Shown here one piece after another: positions 14,526 to 25,300 of a stretch of 64,000 nt of DNA. A program made the translations under genes and the position numbers. The DNA lies in NCBI GenBank assembly GCA_030180135.1, contig CM058237.1:101791489-101855488 (forward strand), read 5' to 3'. The stretch comes from Orychophragmus violaceus. Taxonomy: Eukaryota; Streptophyta; Magnoliopsida; Brassicales; Brassicaceae. The notes beneath the pieces were generated by a model. The model had not been told where the DNA came from, did no database searches, and worked only from the letters and a program-made list of their open reading frames with translations. Numbering within the stretch: position 1 is the stretch's first letter; each line of letters starts with the position of its first letter.

Positions 14526-15870
14526 TCATCTCTTTCCCTTTCCCTTAGCTTTAGCATCAAAATGATGAGACTTTAGTTTCTTCTTCCGCACTGGCGCGCC
14601 TGTGCTGGCACCACCGCCTCCTTCCCTGAAAGGCATTCCCATCAGAGCCAATAGTTTCTGTCCTTCTTGATCTGTTTTAGCCGTTGTGCTGATGCATACA
14701 TCCATTCCTCTTGCTTTTCCAATGGCATCAAATCTTATATATGTAATAATAACCAACCAACATAGAGTTTTAGTTGCAACCAAAGGCCCGGTAAAAGGAG
14801 AAGTTTCAACTAGTTTTGCTTGTGAGGGTAGATACTATAGAACTAACCTGATTTCAGGGAATACACTTTGGTCTTTGACACCAATGCTGTAGTTTCCGTT
14901 CCCATCAAAGCTACTGGGACTCACACCTTGGAAATCTCGAGTTCTTGGAAGGGCTAAATTAATAAGACGATCCAGGAATGAGTACATCACCTGTCACAAC
15001 TCTCAAATTACAAATGTCAAGAACTTAATGGGAAAGTTTGATTAGTAGAGATTCAAGGATGAGGAAAGGGGAAAGAGCTCACATCTCCTCTGAGAGTGAC
15101 GGCAATCCCAAGTGGTTGATCTTCCCTAATCTTGAAAGTGGCAATGGAAGCTCTAGCTCGTGTCTTGACAGGCTTCTGCCCTGTAATAAGCGCTATATCT
15201 TTCATTGCAGCTTCCAAACCTTTGTCGTTCTGCGCTGCATCTCCAATACCACAATTCACTACAATCTTCTGAACTTTTGGAACCTGCCAGAGAAGATGTC
15301 CAAGCATAAACATCAAAGGGGAGAATGAAAATTCGCCTTCACAATTGAAATTGAACTACTTGCCTACAAAAATGTGATCAAACTTCAAGTTGAAATCAAA
15401 TAAGACCCAAAGTTCCAGCTGAATTCTCCTGACAAACACTATTATCAGCACAGCAAGCTTATATTTAGGCAGCTTCGTACTACATTTCCACAGAAGAAAC
15501 CAAACAAAAAAAAACACACATAAATTATCTGAACCTATAGCTCCCCATTCCCCAAAGCCATCGAGAATTAGACTTCAACAGAACAAAATCTAGGTCTGGG
15601 CCCGGCTCAGAGATTAGGGGTTACCTGGTGAATATTGATGTACTTGAACTCTTCTTTGAGCGCGGGGATAATTCTCTTGAGGTACGCGGTTTTGAGCCGC
15701 TGGACTTTCTCCGCCTCAGATTTCTCAACTAGCACAGTTCCGGAGGCCGAGACTTTCACCACGTTTCTGAGCGGCGGAGTGAGCACCCGTAAGGAGGATG
15801 GAACCGCTAGCGAAGGAAAACGGCAGTGAAACGAAGAAGCAGAAGACTGCAGAAGCGAAGGACACGCCAT
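14526..15870 (-). CDS. RPL5: Plastid 50S ribosomal protein uL5 (L5P family, AT4G01310 orthologue)
   Basis: Four exons (15625-15870, 15083-15283, 14848-14990, 14526-14733), all with GT-AG introns, give 798 nt and 265 aa. The first 40 or so residues (MACPSLLQSSASSF..) are Ser-rich and poor in acidic residues, a typical chloroplast transit peptide. The mature part is a full bacterial-type uL5: VPKVQKIVVNCGIGDAAQ near the N-terminus, the TGQKPVKTRARASIATFK segment, the family signature LPRTRDFQG, and FDAIGKARGMD. The protein binds 5S rRNA in the central protuberance of the large plastid ribosomal subunit. The C-terminus has a basic tail (KAKGKGKR). The next gene downstream is CBE1 in the same orientation, as in Arabidopsis chromosome 4. 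Confidence 0.92.
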
Positions 15871-15979
15871 GGTCGAGGCTCCAAGTGGATAAAGTTGCAG
15901 GAGAAGAGAAGAGTGAGCTGAGGATAAGGGTTCGACTCCAGGCGGAAACAAAAATGCCTCCTCTGCTCATAACGCGGGC

Positions 15980-16045
15980 ACTGGGCCTAAGGCCCAGGGA
16001 AAACCCTCCCAGGTGAAGCTGGCCTACGGCCTGACTGGGCCCAGA
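15980..16045. promoter_or_regulatory. Site II (TGGGCC) cluster in the RPL5 promoter
   Basis: TGGGCC occurs on both strands at 15982-15987, 15991-15996 and 16036-16043, with an AAACCCT telo-box-like sequence at 16001-16008. Site II plus telo-box pairs are a known mark of nuclear genes for ribosomal proteins, and they lie about 110-170 bp upstream of the RPL5 start codon. Confidence 0.65.
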
Positions 16046-16144
16046 GAGATTAGTCTGGACCACGGTCTGGGATCCTCCCTGGATTAACAAAAAAAAAAAA
16101 AAATTTGAAGTTCACATTAACCCATACGCTATTTTGATGGGCCT

Positions 16145-16215
16145 AAAGTCCAGCCCCGTACCCCTACACGTACCAGTTCCTGTACTTGTATCCGTACTTG
16201 TACCCGTACCCGTAT
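16145..16215. repeat. Degenerate GTACCC/GTACTTGTA tandem repeats
   Basis: Several imperfect hexamer-like units (GTACCCCTACACGTACC, GTACTTGTATCC, GTACCCGTACCC) follow one another. This is low-complexity DNA upstream of RPL5 with no gene. Confidence 0.55.
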
Positions 16216-16219
16216 TTTC

Positions 16220-16647
16220 ATTGAGATACATAAGTCTCTGATAAGCTCAGGATTGAGCTCATCGTTGAAGTGACAGAAAGGGGATACGAAGCAGAAGAAT
16301 GGGCAAAAAAAAGAGAGAAAAGATGAATCACAAGAATTAGAGAGAAGATAAAAATATTTATTTGATTGATCATTTGATAATCTTTACATTCGCCATACCT
16401 TGTTACATATAAAAGTTGTATTGGGCTGAGATCCTAGAGAAAGAAATGTAAAATGTAAAGCCTATTACACCCAAACTTATAACTTATCAATACTCTCCCC
16501 TTTAAAACAACCTTGTCTTCGAGGTTGCAGAAGTAAGCTTTCTTCTATCATAGCTTCATTAACGATAATTTGTTTCTTTTCAGCAGCTTGTATGTGCACT
16601 TCAGTTAGCCTTTGAAATCCATAAACCCATTCTTCGAGAATTAGCTT
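16220..16647 (-). mobile_element. Decayed Ty3/gypsy remnant (pol end, polypurine tract, LTR start)
   Basis: Read on the minus strand from 16647, a short frame contains NLEDKVVLKG, the typical C-terminal end of pol in Reina-type gypsy elements. A polypurine tract (AAAGGGGAGAG) and an LTR-like stretch beginning near TATTGATAAG follow. Only this fragment survives. Its end abuts the LTR start at 16648. The Reina-like assignment rests on one short motif. Confidence 0.5.
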
Positions 16648-16902
16648 TGTGAAACCCCGACCCGGCCATCCTAGGCCGCAGTCGATGCGTTCCAGTGGTC
16701 AGGCAAAACCTTGGCCTAAACCACCCTAAATTCAGTCCTATTTAAAATTTTCCTTAGGAACAAGTATTCTTCGGATCTTCTTATTGACTTATAGTCTTAG
16801 ATCCTTCATACTTATTAATTAATTACGCAGCAGAAATATTACATTAACCTTTACATCGTTCCTCTAAAGAACGATTCGGCCGTGAACCTCTTATGTCCTT
16901 AT
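16648..16902 (-). repeat. Gypsy-2 LTR, fragment 1 (3' end)
   Basis: On the plus strand this begins TGTGAAACCCCGACCCGG, so the minus-strand LTR ends ..TTTCACA. It shares CCCGGCCAT-type sequence with the reversed end of the Gypsy-1 LTR. No primer-binding site lies beyond it, which suggests it is the outer end of a 3' LTR or a solo LTR. It is cut by Copia-A, whose target duplication CTTAT occupies 16898-16902. Confidence 0.6.
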
Positions 16903-17545
16903 TGTTGATTCTCCTAGGATCCAGGGTTCGTTATATTGAAATTACCAACCTCGTTCTTACCTTAGACTGGCAGCGGAATGATTGGTGACGAGATCAGTAA
17001 GCGACTCAGGTGATTCGCCTCTACCAGATACACACGCACACAAACCTGGAAAGCCGGGATGCTAGTGTCGGATCTTTGGGATTTATGAGTTTTGGTGTTT
17101 CTGCTTTCTCTGTCAAGAAAAAGACGACGGCTCTAGTTCTAGGTCGAAACTCATTGTATTTATTAAGACCTAGAGTCACTCAAAACGGGCCGACTCGTTT
17201 AAGTCGTAAAATCGCAACGTCTGTTTCGAAAACCCGATCTGTGTCGACCAACACACATACCATGTGTCGATCGACACACCACCATATACTCGATATTAAT
17301 GTGTATCCAATACACATTTATATGATCATTACCATAATGATCATTCCCATATTTAAGCTTCCAGTTTGCTTAGGTGTGTGACCCTATAGGATCATATAAT
17401 ACTGGCAGTAAGTCTACAACTTACAGATTGCAAGAGGCTTCTAGCAAAACATTGCAACCTCCGAGTATTATACGAATGTCTGATCTCGACACACAACTAT
17501 CATCAGGAGTGAGTACAAGTGTGATTCCAGGACACTATCCCAACA
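16903..17545 (-). repeat. Copia-A 3' LTR
   Basis: 643 bp, TGTTGATTC..CCCAACA on the plus strand. It pairs with 30813-31453. It holds a TCGACC/TCGATCG dyad pair at 17241-17277 and the conserved U3 inverted repeat at 17394-17472. Confidence 0.93.
17394..17472 (-). other. U3 inverted repeat of the Copia-A LTR
   Basis: Arms ATATAATACT (17394-17404 region) and AGTATTAT (17464-17471 region) enclose a second hairpin, TAAGT/ACTTA near 17408-17423, and the shared single-strand motif TTTTGCTAGAAGCC (reverse strand). The same architecture with different bases appears in the LTRs of Copia-B, -C, -D and -E. Confidence 0.55.
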
Positions 17546-18375
17546 ATCTCCCACTTGTACTGGAATCATCAATTCCTATAATCCTTTTGTCTCTATATCT
17601 CGATTTGGCATAAGGCAAGATTAGTGTCATCCTTATTAAGCCAACATCGTTTTTATCGAACTCCTGATCTTATACTGAACAATACAAACAACTGAACTAC
17701 AGTTCGTTTGAGTGCGGCCACACATTTTCTCAGTATTAAATCTTCGATAGGCCCTGAGATATTTATCTCCCGTTATTCAGGAGGGACAAATCCCTTCTTG
17801 TTCCATCCCTATCTCAACACACACTTCATGATACACCTGAGCAGTGCCGTTATAGCCGCCAGTTACGGGTCGACGTTTGACAAGGTCAAAGTGTACCAAT
17901 TCATATGCAAGAAAGCATGATGAACTCAGGTCTAAGGACTATACTCTATAGTCGTAATGAGAATCTCTTATGACACAGATATAACTATCTTGTAGACTTC
18001 TCATTAGCGGGTCATGTCCGATCATATGTTCACCAACATATATCTATGTGACTGACTGTGATACTCATATCATTGACTCCATGAAACTTAGTCAACAGTC
18101 ACCTCACAAGCTAGTCTCTCGCAGTTGTCAGTGTCCCATTTTGACAACCTTGACTAGGGACAAAACATAATTTATGTCATCTATAACTTATAGGGTTTCA
18201 TGATCAAGTCCTCAACTTGATGACCTATAATATGACATAAACTTATTTTGGGACCATTATTTAGATCACAATAAATAATGCTGAAATCAAATTTCATTAA
18301 ACATTTCCAAAAGTATGTTTACAAGAGCATCTTATTATAACTAAAATAAAACTAAAACTCCCAATAGAATCAAGA
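17546..18375 (-). other. Copia-A 3' UTR with polypurine tract and conserved hairpin
   Basis: The 830-bp non-coding tail lies between the pol stop and the LTR. The polypurine tract (reverse complement AAGTGGGAGAT) occupies 17546-17556. A hairpin with arms AATGAGAA..TCT and AGA..TTCTCATT spans about 17955-18006. Blocks of this tail are recognisable in all five copia elements of the window. Confidence 0.6.
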
Positions 18376-20606
18376 TTACATCTTAAGATCTCTAATGCCC
18401 ACAGCATTAGTATGGAACTCATGCTTGGGCCTTGGGAGTTGCTTAGTCAGAGGATCAACGACATTCTCGTCCGTCGGAACTCGGCTGATCTTCACATCAC
18501 CTCTATTGACGATATCACGAATCAGGTGATATCTTCTCTCTACGTGTTTGGACTTCTGGTGTGACCTGGGTTCTTTCGCCTGAGCAATGGCTCCATTGTT
18601 GTCACAAAATAAAGCCATTGGCTCCAAGATACTAGGAACCACACCAAGTTCAGTCATGAACTTCTTGATCCAAACAGCTTCCTTTGCCGCTTCTGAAGCA
18701 GCAACATATTCAGCTTCCATCGTGGGATCAGCTACGATATTCTGCTTAGAGCTCTTCCAGCTCACTGCACTGCCATTTAGACAGAAGACATATCCAGACT
18801 GTGATCGGAAATCGTCTCTGTCCGTCTGAAAACTCGCATCGGTGAATCCATTCACCACAAGTTCTTCACTTCCTCCATATACCAAGAACTTATCTTTAGT
18901 ATGTCTCAAATACTTGAGAATATTCTTGACAGCTGTCCAATGATCTATACCTGGATCAGATTGGTATCTACTCGTCATGCTTAACGCGTAAGCTACATCT
19001 GGACGAGTGCATAACATGACATACATGATAGATCCTATTGCAGAAGCATAAGGAATCCTATCCATGCGCTCTCACTCAGCATGTGTCGCCGGACACTGCT
19101 TCTTGCTGAGACTAATGCCATGAGACATCGGTATGAAGCCCTTCTTGGAATCATGCATCTTGAATCTGTGCAACACCTTATCAATATAAGTGTCCTGGCA
19201 CAATCCAATCAGCTTGTTCATTCCATCTCTGTAGATTCTGATTCCAAGGATGTACGCGGCTTCTCCCATGTCTTTCATGGAAAAACAACTTCCGAGCCAA
19301 GTCTTAACAGACTGAAGCAACAGAACGTCATTACCGAGAAGGAGTATGTCATCGACATACAGTACAAGAAACGCAATTCCGCTCCCACTAGTCTTCTTGT
19401 ATACACATGGTTCTTCTTCGTTCTTGATGAAACCAAATTGTTTTACTGTTTCATCAAAACGAAGATTCCAACTCCGTGATGCTTGCTTCAATCCATAAAT
19501 GGATTTATGAAGCTTGAATACCTTCCCAGCATTCTTAGGATCTACAAAACCTTCAGGCTGTATCATATACACATCCTCTTCTAGAATACCATTCAGGAAA
19601 GCGGTTTTGACATCCATCTGCCAAATCTCATAGTCATAATGAGCGGCAGTTGCTAGAAGAATCCGAATGGATTTAAGCATAGCGACTGGGGAATAGGTTT
19701 CATCATAGTCAATACCATTAATTTGCTTGAAACCTTTAGCCATCAACCTAGCTTTATAAATTTGGACATTGCCATCCACGTCAATCTTCTTCTTGAAGAT
19801 CTATTTACACTCAATGGCCTTTGCACCATTAGGTAAATCGACCAAGGACCATACTTGGTTTTCTGACATGGATCCCATTTCGGATTTAGAGGCTCCAAGC
19901 CACTTTTTGGAGTCCGGGCCTATCATTGCTTCCGCGAAGGTCGCCGGTTCGTCACTTTCAATGATCATCAGATCATTGCAATTGGTCACGAGAAATCCAT
20001 AGTATCTCTCGGGTTCATGACGGATCCTTCCGGATCTGCGAACTTCAGGCTCCACAGGCGCGGGTTCCACAGAGCTTTGTGGATCCAACTGCTGCTCTTC
20101 CTCAACAGGTTGAGCAGCTTCCTGTGCATCTTGAATTTCTTCGAGATGTACTCTACTCCCACTGTTTTTCTTAGAAAGAAATTCTCTCTCAAGAAAGGAA
20201 CAGTCCCGAGCAACAAAAACTTTGTTCTCAGTTCGGTTGTAAAAGTAGTATGCCTTGGTATCCCTAGGATAACCAACGAAGTAGCATTTGTCTGATTTGG
20301 GTGCGAGCTTGTCAGAGATTAAACGTTTGACATAAGCCTCACAACCCCAAATCTTCAGGAAAGACAGACTAGGAATGTTCCCAGTCCACAATTCATGTGG
20401 TGTCTTTTCCACTGATTTAGATGGCACCCTATTTAGTGTAAACGCATACGTTTCTAGAGCGTATCCCCTAAAGGATAATGGAAGATTTGAATGACTCATC
20501 ATAGACCGAACCATATCCAATAAGGTTCGATTCCTCCTCTCTGACACTCCATTCCATTGAGGTGTTCCAGGAGGAGTGAGTTGTGAAACAATTCCACACT
20601 CGCTCA
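18376..20606 (-). pseudogene. Copia-A pol, 3' part: integrase core end, RT, RNase H
   Basis: Three consecutive frames are separated only by nonsense codons. 19801-20606 begins in the integrase (TPPGTPQWNGVSERRN, the Glu-containing part of the DDE site) and stops where the homologues have Trp (TAG for TGG at 19801-19803). 19072-19779 carries RT, with MDVKTAFLNG, YGLKQASRSW and the YVDDILLL catalytic box. A TGA near 19070 precedes 18376-19065, which carries RNase H (FTDASFQ, an AEY with altered context MEAEYVAASEAAKEAVW, and DNNGAIAQAKEP). Copia-B separates it from its upstream half at 20606. Confidence 0.9.
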
Positions 20607-21289
20607 TGTTGGGAATGTCCTGAAATCTACTGTACTTGCTCTAAGTGAAAGTCGTATAGTCGAGATGAGACAATCACATAACACTAGGTAGTCATAACGC
20701 TTTGCTAGAAGCCACTTATGATCAATGAGTTGAGAACTCATTGCTAGTGTTATATGATCCTACAGGGTCACACACCTAAGCAAACTGGGCGTTAAAGACG
20801 AGGTTGATCATTAATGTAATGATCCAGTGAATGCATATGTGATATGCATTCGATATCAATGTTCTAGGATAGCATCGATCGTTGCAGATAGTGCATCGAT
20901 CGATGCACTCGCGGATTAATCAGATTAATTCGGTTTAATCGTTGGTTAATTTCGTTGTGGTTTTAAGCCGACATATATAAGATATATGGTCGACCTAAAC
21001 TCGTCCCTAACCTAATTCACAGCCACTAGAACACAGATAGAAACCTCTCTGGAGATCAGATCTCTGTAAGGCACTAGCATCCCTGCGGTCCAGTTTGTGT
21101 GCGTGTGGATACCAGTAGAGGCGCAACATTTGAGGCGCTGAGTGATCTCGATTACTTGCAATACTTCCGCTGCATATTCACCAGGTAACTTCGAGATCTG
21201 ATAGATTCAATTACATGAACCTTAGATCCTAGGCTCGGAATTCAGACTAGGGTTGCTAATCCGGATTAGAACTGCTAGAAATTCCTTCA
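20607..21289 (+). repeat. Copia-B 5' LTR
   Basis: 683 bp, TGTTGGGAATG .. ATTCCTTCA. It contains a TATA-like ACATATATAAG near 20975, a dyad pair at 20874-20912, and a consensus splice donor CACCAG|GTAACT at 21184/21185. Confidence 0.95.
20688..20753 (+). other. U3 nested inverted repeat of the Copia-B LTR
   Basis: Outer arms ATAACACTAG (20688-20697) and CTAGTGTTAT (20744-20753) are perfect. The inner hairpin AATGAGTT-gag-AACTCATT (20724-20742) is also perfect. The motif TTTGCTAGAAGCCACTTATGA lies between the outer left arm and the inner hairpin. It is repeated at the same place in the other LTR. Confidence 0.7.
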
Positions 21290-21290
21290 G

Positions 21291-21302
21291 TGGTATCAGA
21301 GC
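21291..21302 (+). other. Primer-binding site of Copia-B (initiator tRNA-Met)
   Basis: TGGTATCAGAGC lies one base after the LTR end. It is the usual copia complement to the 3' end of initiator tRNA-Met. Confidence 0.9.
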
Positions 21303-21439
21303 TTTAGGGTTCCATTGAATCTATAGCATGATGATTAGATTAGTTAAATCTAGATCTTTGTATAATTGATACAAGCATGCTAAAACTCGTTTTGATAAAA
21401 GTAACCTAGTTTAGGGTTTTGTTCGAAAACGTTTTAAGG

Positions 21440-21780
21440 TTTTTCGCATAGTGTCGATTGTTGCCAATCGGGCATCGATCGACACAGAGCGAAAACCCGA
21501 ATAAATTTAGGGTTTTTCGCATGGTGTCGATCGTTGCCAATCCGGCAACGATCGACACCATGCGAAAAACCGAATAAACCTAGTTTTCGCCTAGTGTCGA
21601 TCGATGCAATTGTTGCATCGATCGACACAGCCTCGCGAGATTGTTGGATCGGTTCAATTAGATTGGACCGGTTATCGAGCTTGGTTAATAATGGTCGAAC
21701 ACTGTGAATGGTTTAAATGCGATTGGTTTGATTAGGTTGGTATCGACCGATGCTAACGTAGCATCGATCGACACTGACCG
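21440..21780. repeat. Dyad module cluster in the Copia-B leader
   Basis: Four copies of the paired TCGATCG-type dyad. Three of them are bounded by TTTTCGC or its reverse complement, for example at 21441-21494, 21510-21560 and 21590-21635, with one at 21738-21775. Arms vary between GTGTCGATCGACAC and forms with GCAACGATCGTTGC or TGCATCGATCGATGCA. Confidence 0.8.
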
Positions 21781-21954
21781 GTATTCAAAACCGGATCAAT
21801 TGGATTGATCGGTCATCGCGGATTAATTAATTATAAGAATTAAAACATAGTAAAACTGAACGTTTTAAATGGTTCCGTTCCTCAACCAAATATCAAGTGT
21901 ACTTGATGTCTTTCCAATCTTGTCAACTGTCAAGACCCATTTAGATGTGTGATA

Positions 21955-22030
21955 GACTTGCAGTGCAAGATGTCCACAATTTCATGAGTAAGGCAGAGGT
22001 AATCGTGTTGATGGACTTGCAGTGCAAGAC
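21955..22030. repeat. Repeated GACTTGCAGTGCAAGA palindrome in the leader
   Basis: Two copies (about 21955-21970 and 22014-22030) of a TTGCA/TGCAA palindrome in similar contexts. The same motif occurs once or twice in the leaders of Copia-A (29830-29843), -C (62286-62300, 62346-62360) and -D (52355-52369). Confidence 0.6.
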
Positions 22031-22360
22031 ATCGACAATTGCGTGACTGAAGAGATTGGTTTACTTGACTGGGCCATCAAAATCGTTTTGGGCCCAGAGA
22101 CATCAGGTGGATTGGACATAAGATGTCGATCCACAACCAAGAGTTATATTGGATATAACTAGCAAGGTTGTTGCTTACCTAGATAGCTAAAGTTGAGTGA
22201 TAGCCAGTGGCTCACTTGAATTTAGTGAAGTATGGGTCTTGGATCATTATATTCATCTGAGGAAACATTGTTTGAATATAATTCGAGTTTTCTTAAAAGT
22301 TAAGACTTCTCATTTCTTGAACATCATAACTAAACCTTTTCTTTTCTATGATTCTCAGCT

Positions 22361-25300
22361 ATGACTGCTACTCATAACAATTCTTTCTCCCTACGATCCG
22401 TCCTTGAGAAGGACAAGTTAAATGGATCGAATTTTCTCGAGTGGTATCGGAACTTGAGAATTGTTCTCAAGCAGGAGAAGCGGGACTATGTCCTTGAAAA
22501 TGTTCTCCCTGAAAAACCGAGAGCCAATGCTCCACATGCAGAAAGGAATGCTTGGGATAAGCATTCTAATGATGTGGTCGATGTGAATTGTCTCATGTTG
22601 GCTACCATGAACTCGGATTTGCAGAAGCAATACGAGAACGTGGAGTCGCCCGTGGAGATGATCACTAGCCTGAAAAGTATGTTTCAGGAGCAAGCACGAA
22701 CTGAGAGATACCATACGGTTAAATCTCTCATTGAATGCAAGCTACCAAAGGACAGTCCAGTCAGTCCTCATGTCATTAAGATGATGGGTTATATTGATAA
22801 CCTGGGGAAGCTGGATTGTCCCATTAGCCAAGAGTTGGCTACTGACATCATTCTGCAGTCACTGCCGTCAAGTTATGATCAGTTTGTTATGAACTATAAC
22901 ATGAATAACTTGACAAAGACATTGACTGAGCTGCATGGCATGCTCAAGACAGCTGAGCCAAATATCAAGAAGGGCACTCCTAATGTACTTATGGTACAAA
23001 GGGGTAAGGAGTTTAAGAAACTTGGCAAAGGTAAGGGAAAGGGCAAGGCAGTCCCGGTTGAGAACCAGGACACGCCGGCGCCAGCCCCAAAGCCTAAGCC
23101 GGGCCCATCTGAGACTGATAAGTGCCATTACTGTAAAGAGCTTGGGCATTGGAAGAGAAATTGCAACAAATTCTTGGAAGAGAAGAAGAAGAAGAAGAAG
23201 AAGACTTTCGAGACTTCATCTTCAGGTATCTATGTTATAGAAGTAAATGTTACTACTTCTGGTTCTACTTCTTGGGTATTGGATACCGGCTGTGGTGCTC
23301 ATATTTGTACAAATATGCAGGGCCTAAGCAACAGTAGGAAGTTGGAAAAAGGACAAGTGAACCTGCGCGTGGGGAATGGAGCAAGAGTTGCTGCATTAGC
23401 CGTAGGAACATATAACTTGTCTTTACCTTCTGGTTTGGTTTTAAAACTTAATAATTGCTACTATGTACCTGCTATAAGCAGAAATATTATTTCCATTCCT
23501 GTTTTGGATGTGGAAGGATATCAGTTTTCAGTTAAGAATAAATGTTGTTCTTTTGATTACAATGATGTATTTTATGGTAGCAGCCCATTAGAGAATGGGC
23601 TTTATGTTTTAAACCAAACCGCACCAATCTATAACATTAACACCAAGAGATTCAAATCAAATGACACGAATCAGACTTTTCTTTGGCATTGTCGTTTGGG
23701 CCACATAAACGAGAAACGGATCCAAAAGCTCCGTAGTGATGGGCTTCTGGGCTCATTTGATTATGAATCATGTGAGAAATGTGAATCTTGTTTACTAGGC
23801 AAAATGACTAAGGCCCCTTTCAACAAACCAAATGAAAGGGCCAGTGACTTATTGGGCCTTATACATACAGATGTATGCGGCCCAATGAGCACAAGTGCCA
23901 GAGGAAATTTTCGATACTTCATTACCTTCACTGGTGATTTCAGCAGGTATGGCTATGTCTATTTAATGAGACATAAGTCGGAATCTTTTGAAAAGTTCAA
24001 AGAATTCCAAAATGAAGTACATAATCAACTTGGCAAAAGTATTAAGGCTCTTCGATCAGATCGTGGAGGAGAATACTTAAGCCAAGAATTCAGTGATCAT
24101 TTAAGAGATTGTGGAATTGTTTCACAACTCACTCCTCCTGGAACACCACAATGGAATGGCGTGTCTGAGAGGAGGAATCAGACTTTATTAGATATGGTTC
24201 GATCAATGATGAGTCTCTCAACTCTTCCATTATCCTTTTGGGGATACGCTCTAGAAACGTCTGCGTTTACACTTAATAGGGTTCCGTCAAAATCAGTTGC
24301 AAAGACACCACATGAGATGTGGACTGGAAATGTTCCGAGTTTGTCTTTCCTGAAGATTTGGGGTTGCGAAGCTTATGTTAAGCGATTAATTACAGATAAG
24401 CTCGAACCCAAATCTGATAAGTGCTACTTCGTTGGTTATCCTAAGGAAACCAAGGCATACTACTTTTACAACCAATCTGAGAACAAAGTGTTTGTTGCTC
24501 GGAACTGCGTTTTTCTTGAGAGAGAGTTTCTTTCCAAGAGAAACAGTGGGAGTAAAGTACAACTCGAAGAAGTTCGAGAACCGCAGGAAAATGCTCAACC
24601 TGTAGAGGAAGAGCAACAGTTGGATCTACAAAGAGTTGTAGAACCCGCGCCTGTGGAGCCTGAAATTCGCCGAGCCGAAAGGATCCGTCACGAACCCGAG
24701 AGATATGGATTTCTCGTAACCAATTGTCATGATTTTTTAATCATTGACAGTGACGAGCCAGCAAATTTCGAAGAAGCAATGATGAGCCCTGACTCCGAAA
24801 AGTGGCTGAAAACCGCTGAATCCGAAATGGGATCCATGTCACAGAACCAAGTATGGACTTTGGTTGATTTACCCGATGGTGCAAGACCCATTGAGTGTAA
24901 ATGGATTTTCAAGAAGAAAATTGATGTGGATGGAAATATTCAGATATATAAAGCAAGGCTAGTGGCAAAAGGTTTCAAACAAATTCATGGTATTGACTAT
25001 GAAGAAACCTATTCACCTGTCGCCATGCTTAAATCCATTCGGATTCTCCTAGCAACAGCTGCTCATTATGATTATGAGATCTGGCAGATGGACGTGAAAA
25101 CAGCTTTCCTTAATGGAATTCTGGAAGAGGATGTGTACATGACACAACCCGAAGGTTTCATCGATCCAAATGCAGCTAGGAAAGTATGCAAACTTCATCG
25201 ATCCATTTATGGATTGAAGCAAGCATCTCGGAGTTGGAATCTTCGTTTTGATGAAGCAGTCAAAAAGTTTGATTTCATCAGAAGCGAAGAAGAACCATGT

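Larger units (their letters stand above)
21185..22358 (+). other. Predicted leader intron of Copia-B
   Basis: The donor CACCAG|GTAACT is in U5 of the LTR, and the acceptor TTCTATGATTCTCAG ends two bases before the gag ATG at 22361. Removing it would delete the end of the LTR, the primer-binding site and the dyad-rich leader. The same pair of sites is found in Copia-A, -C, -D and -E. Splicing is inferred from the consensus and its conservation. Confidence 0.55.
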
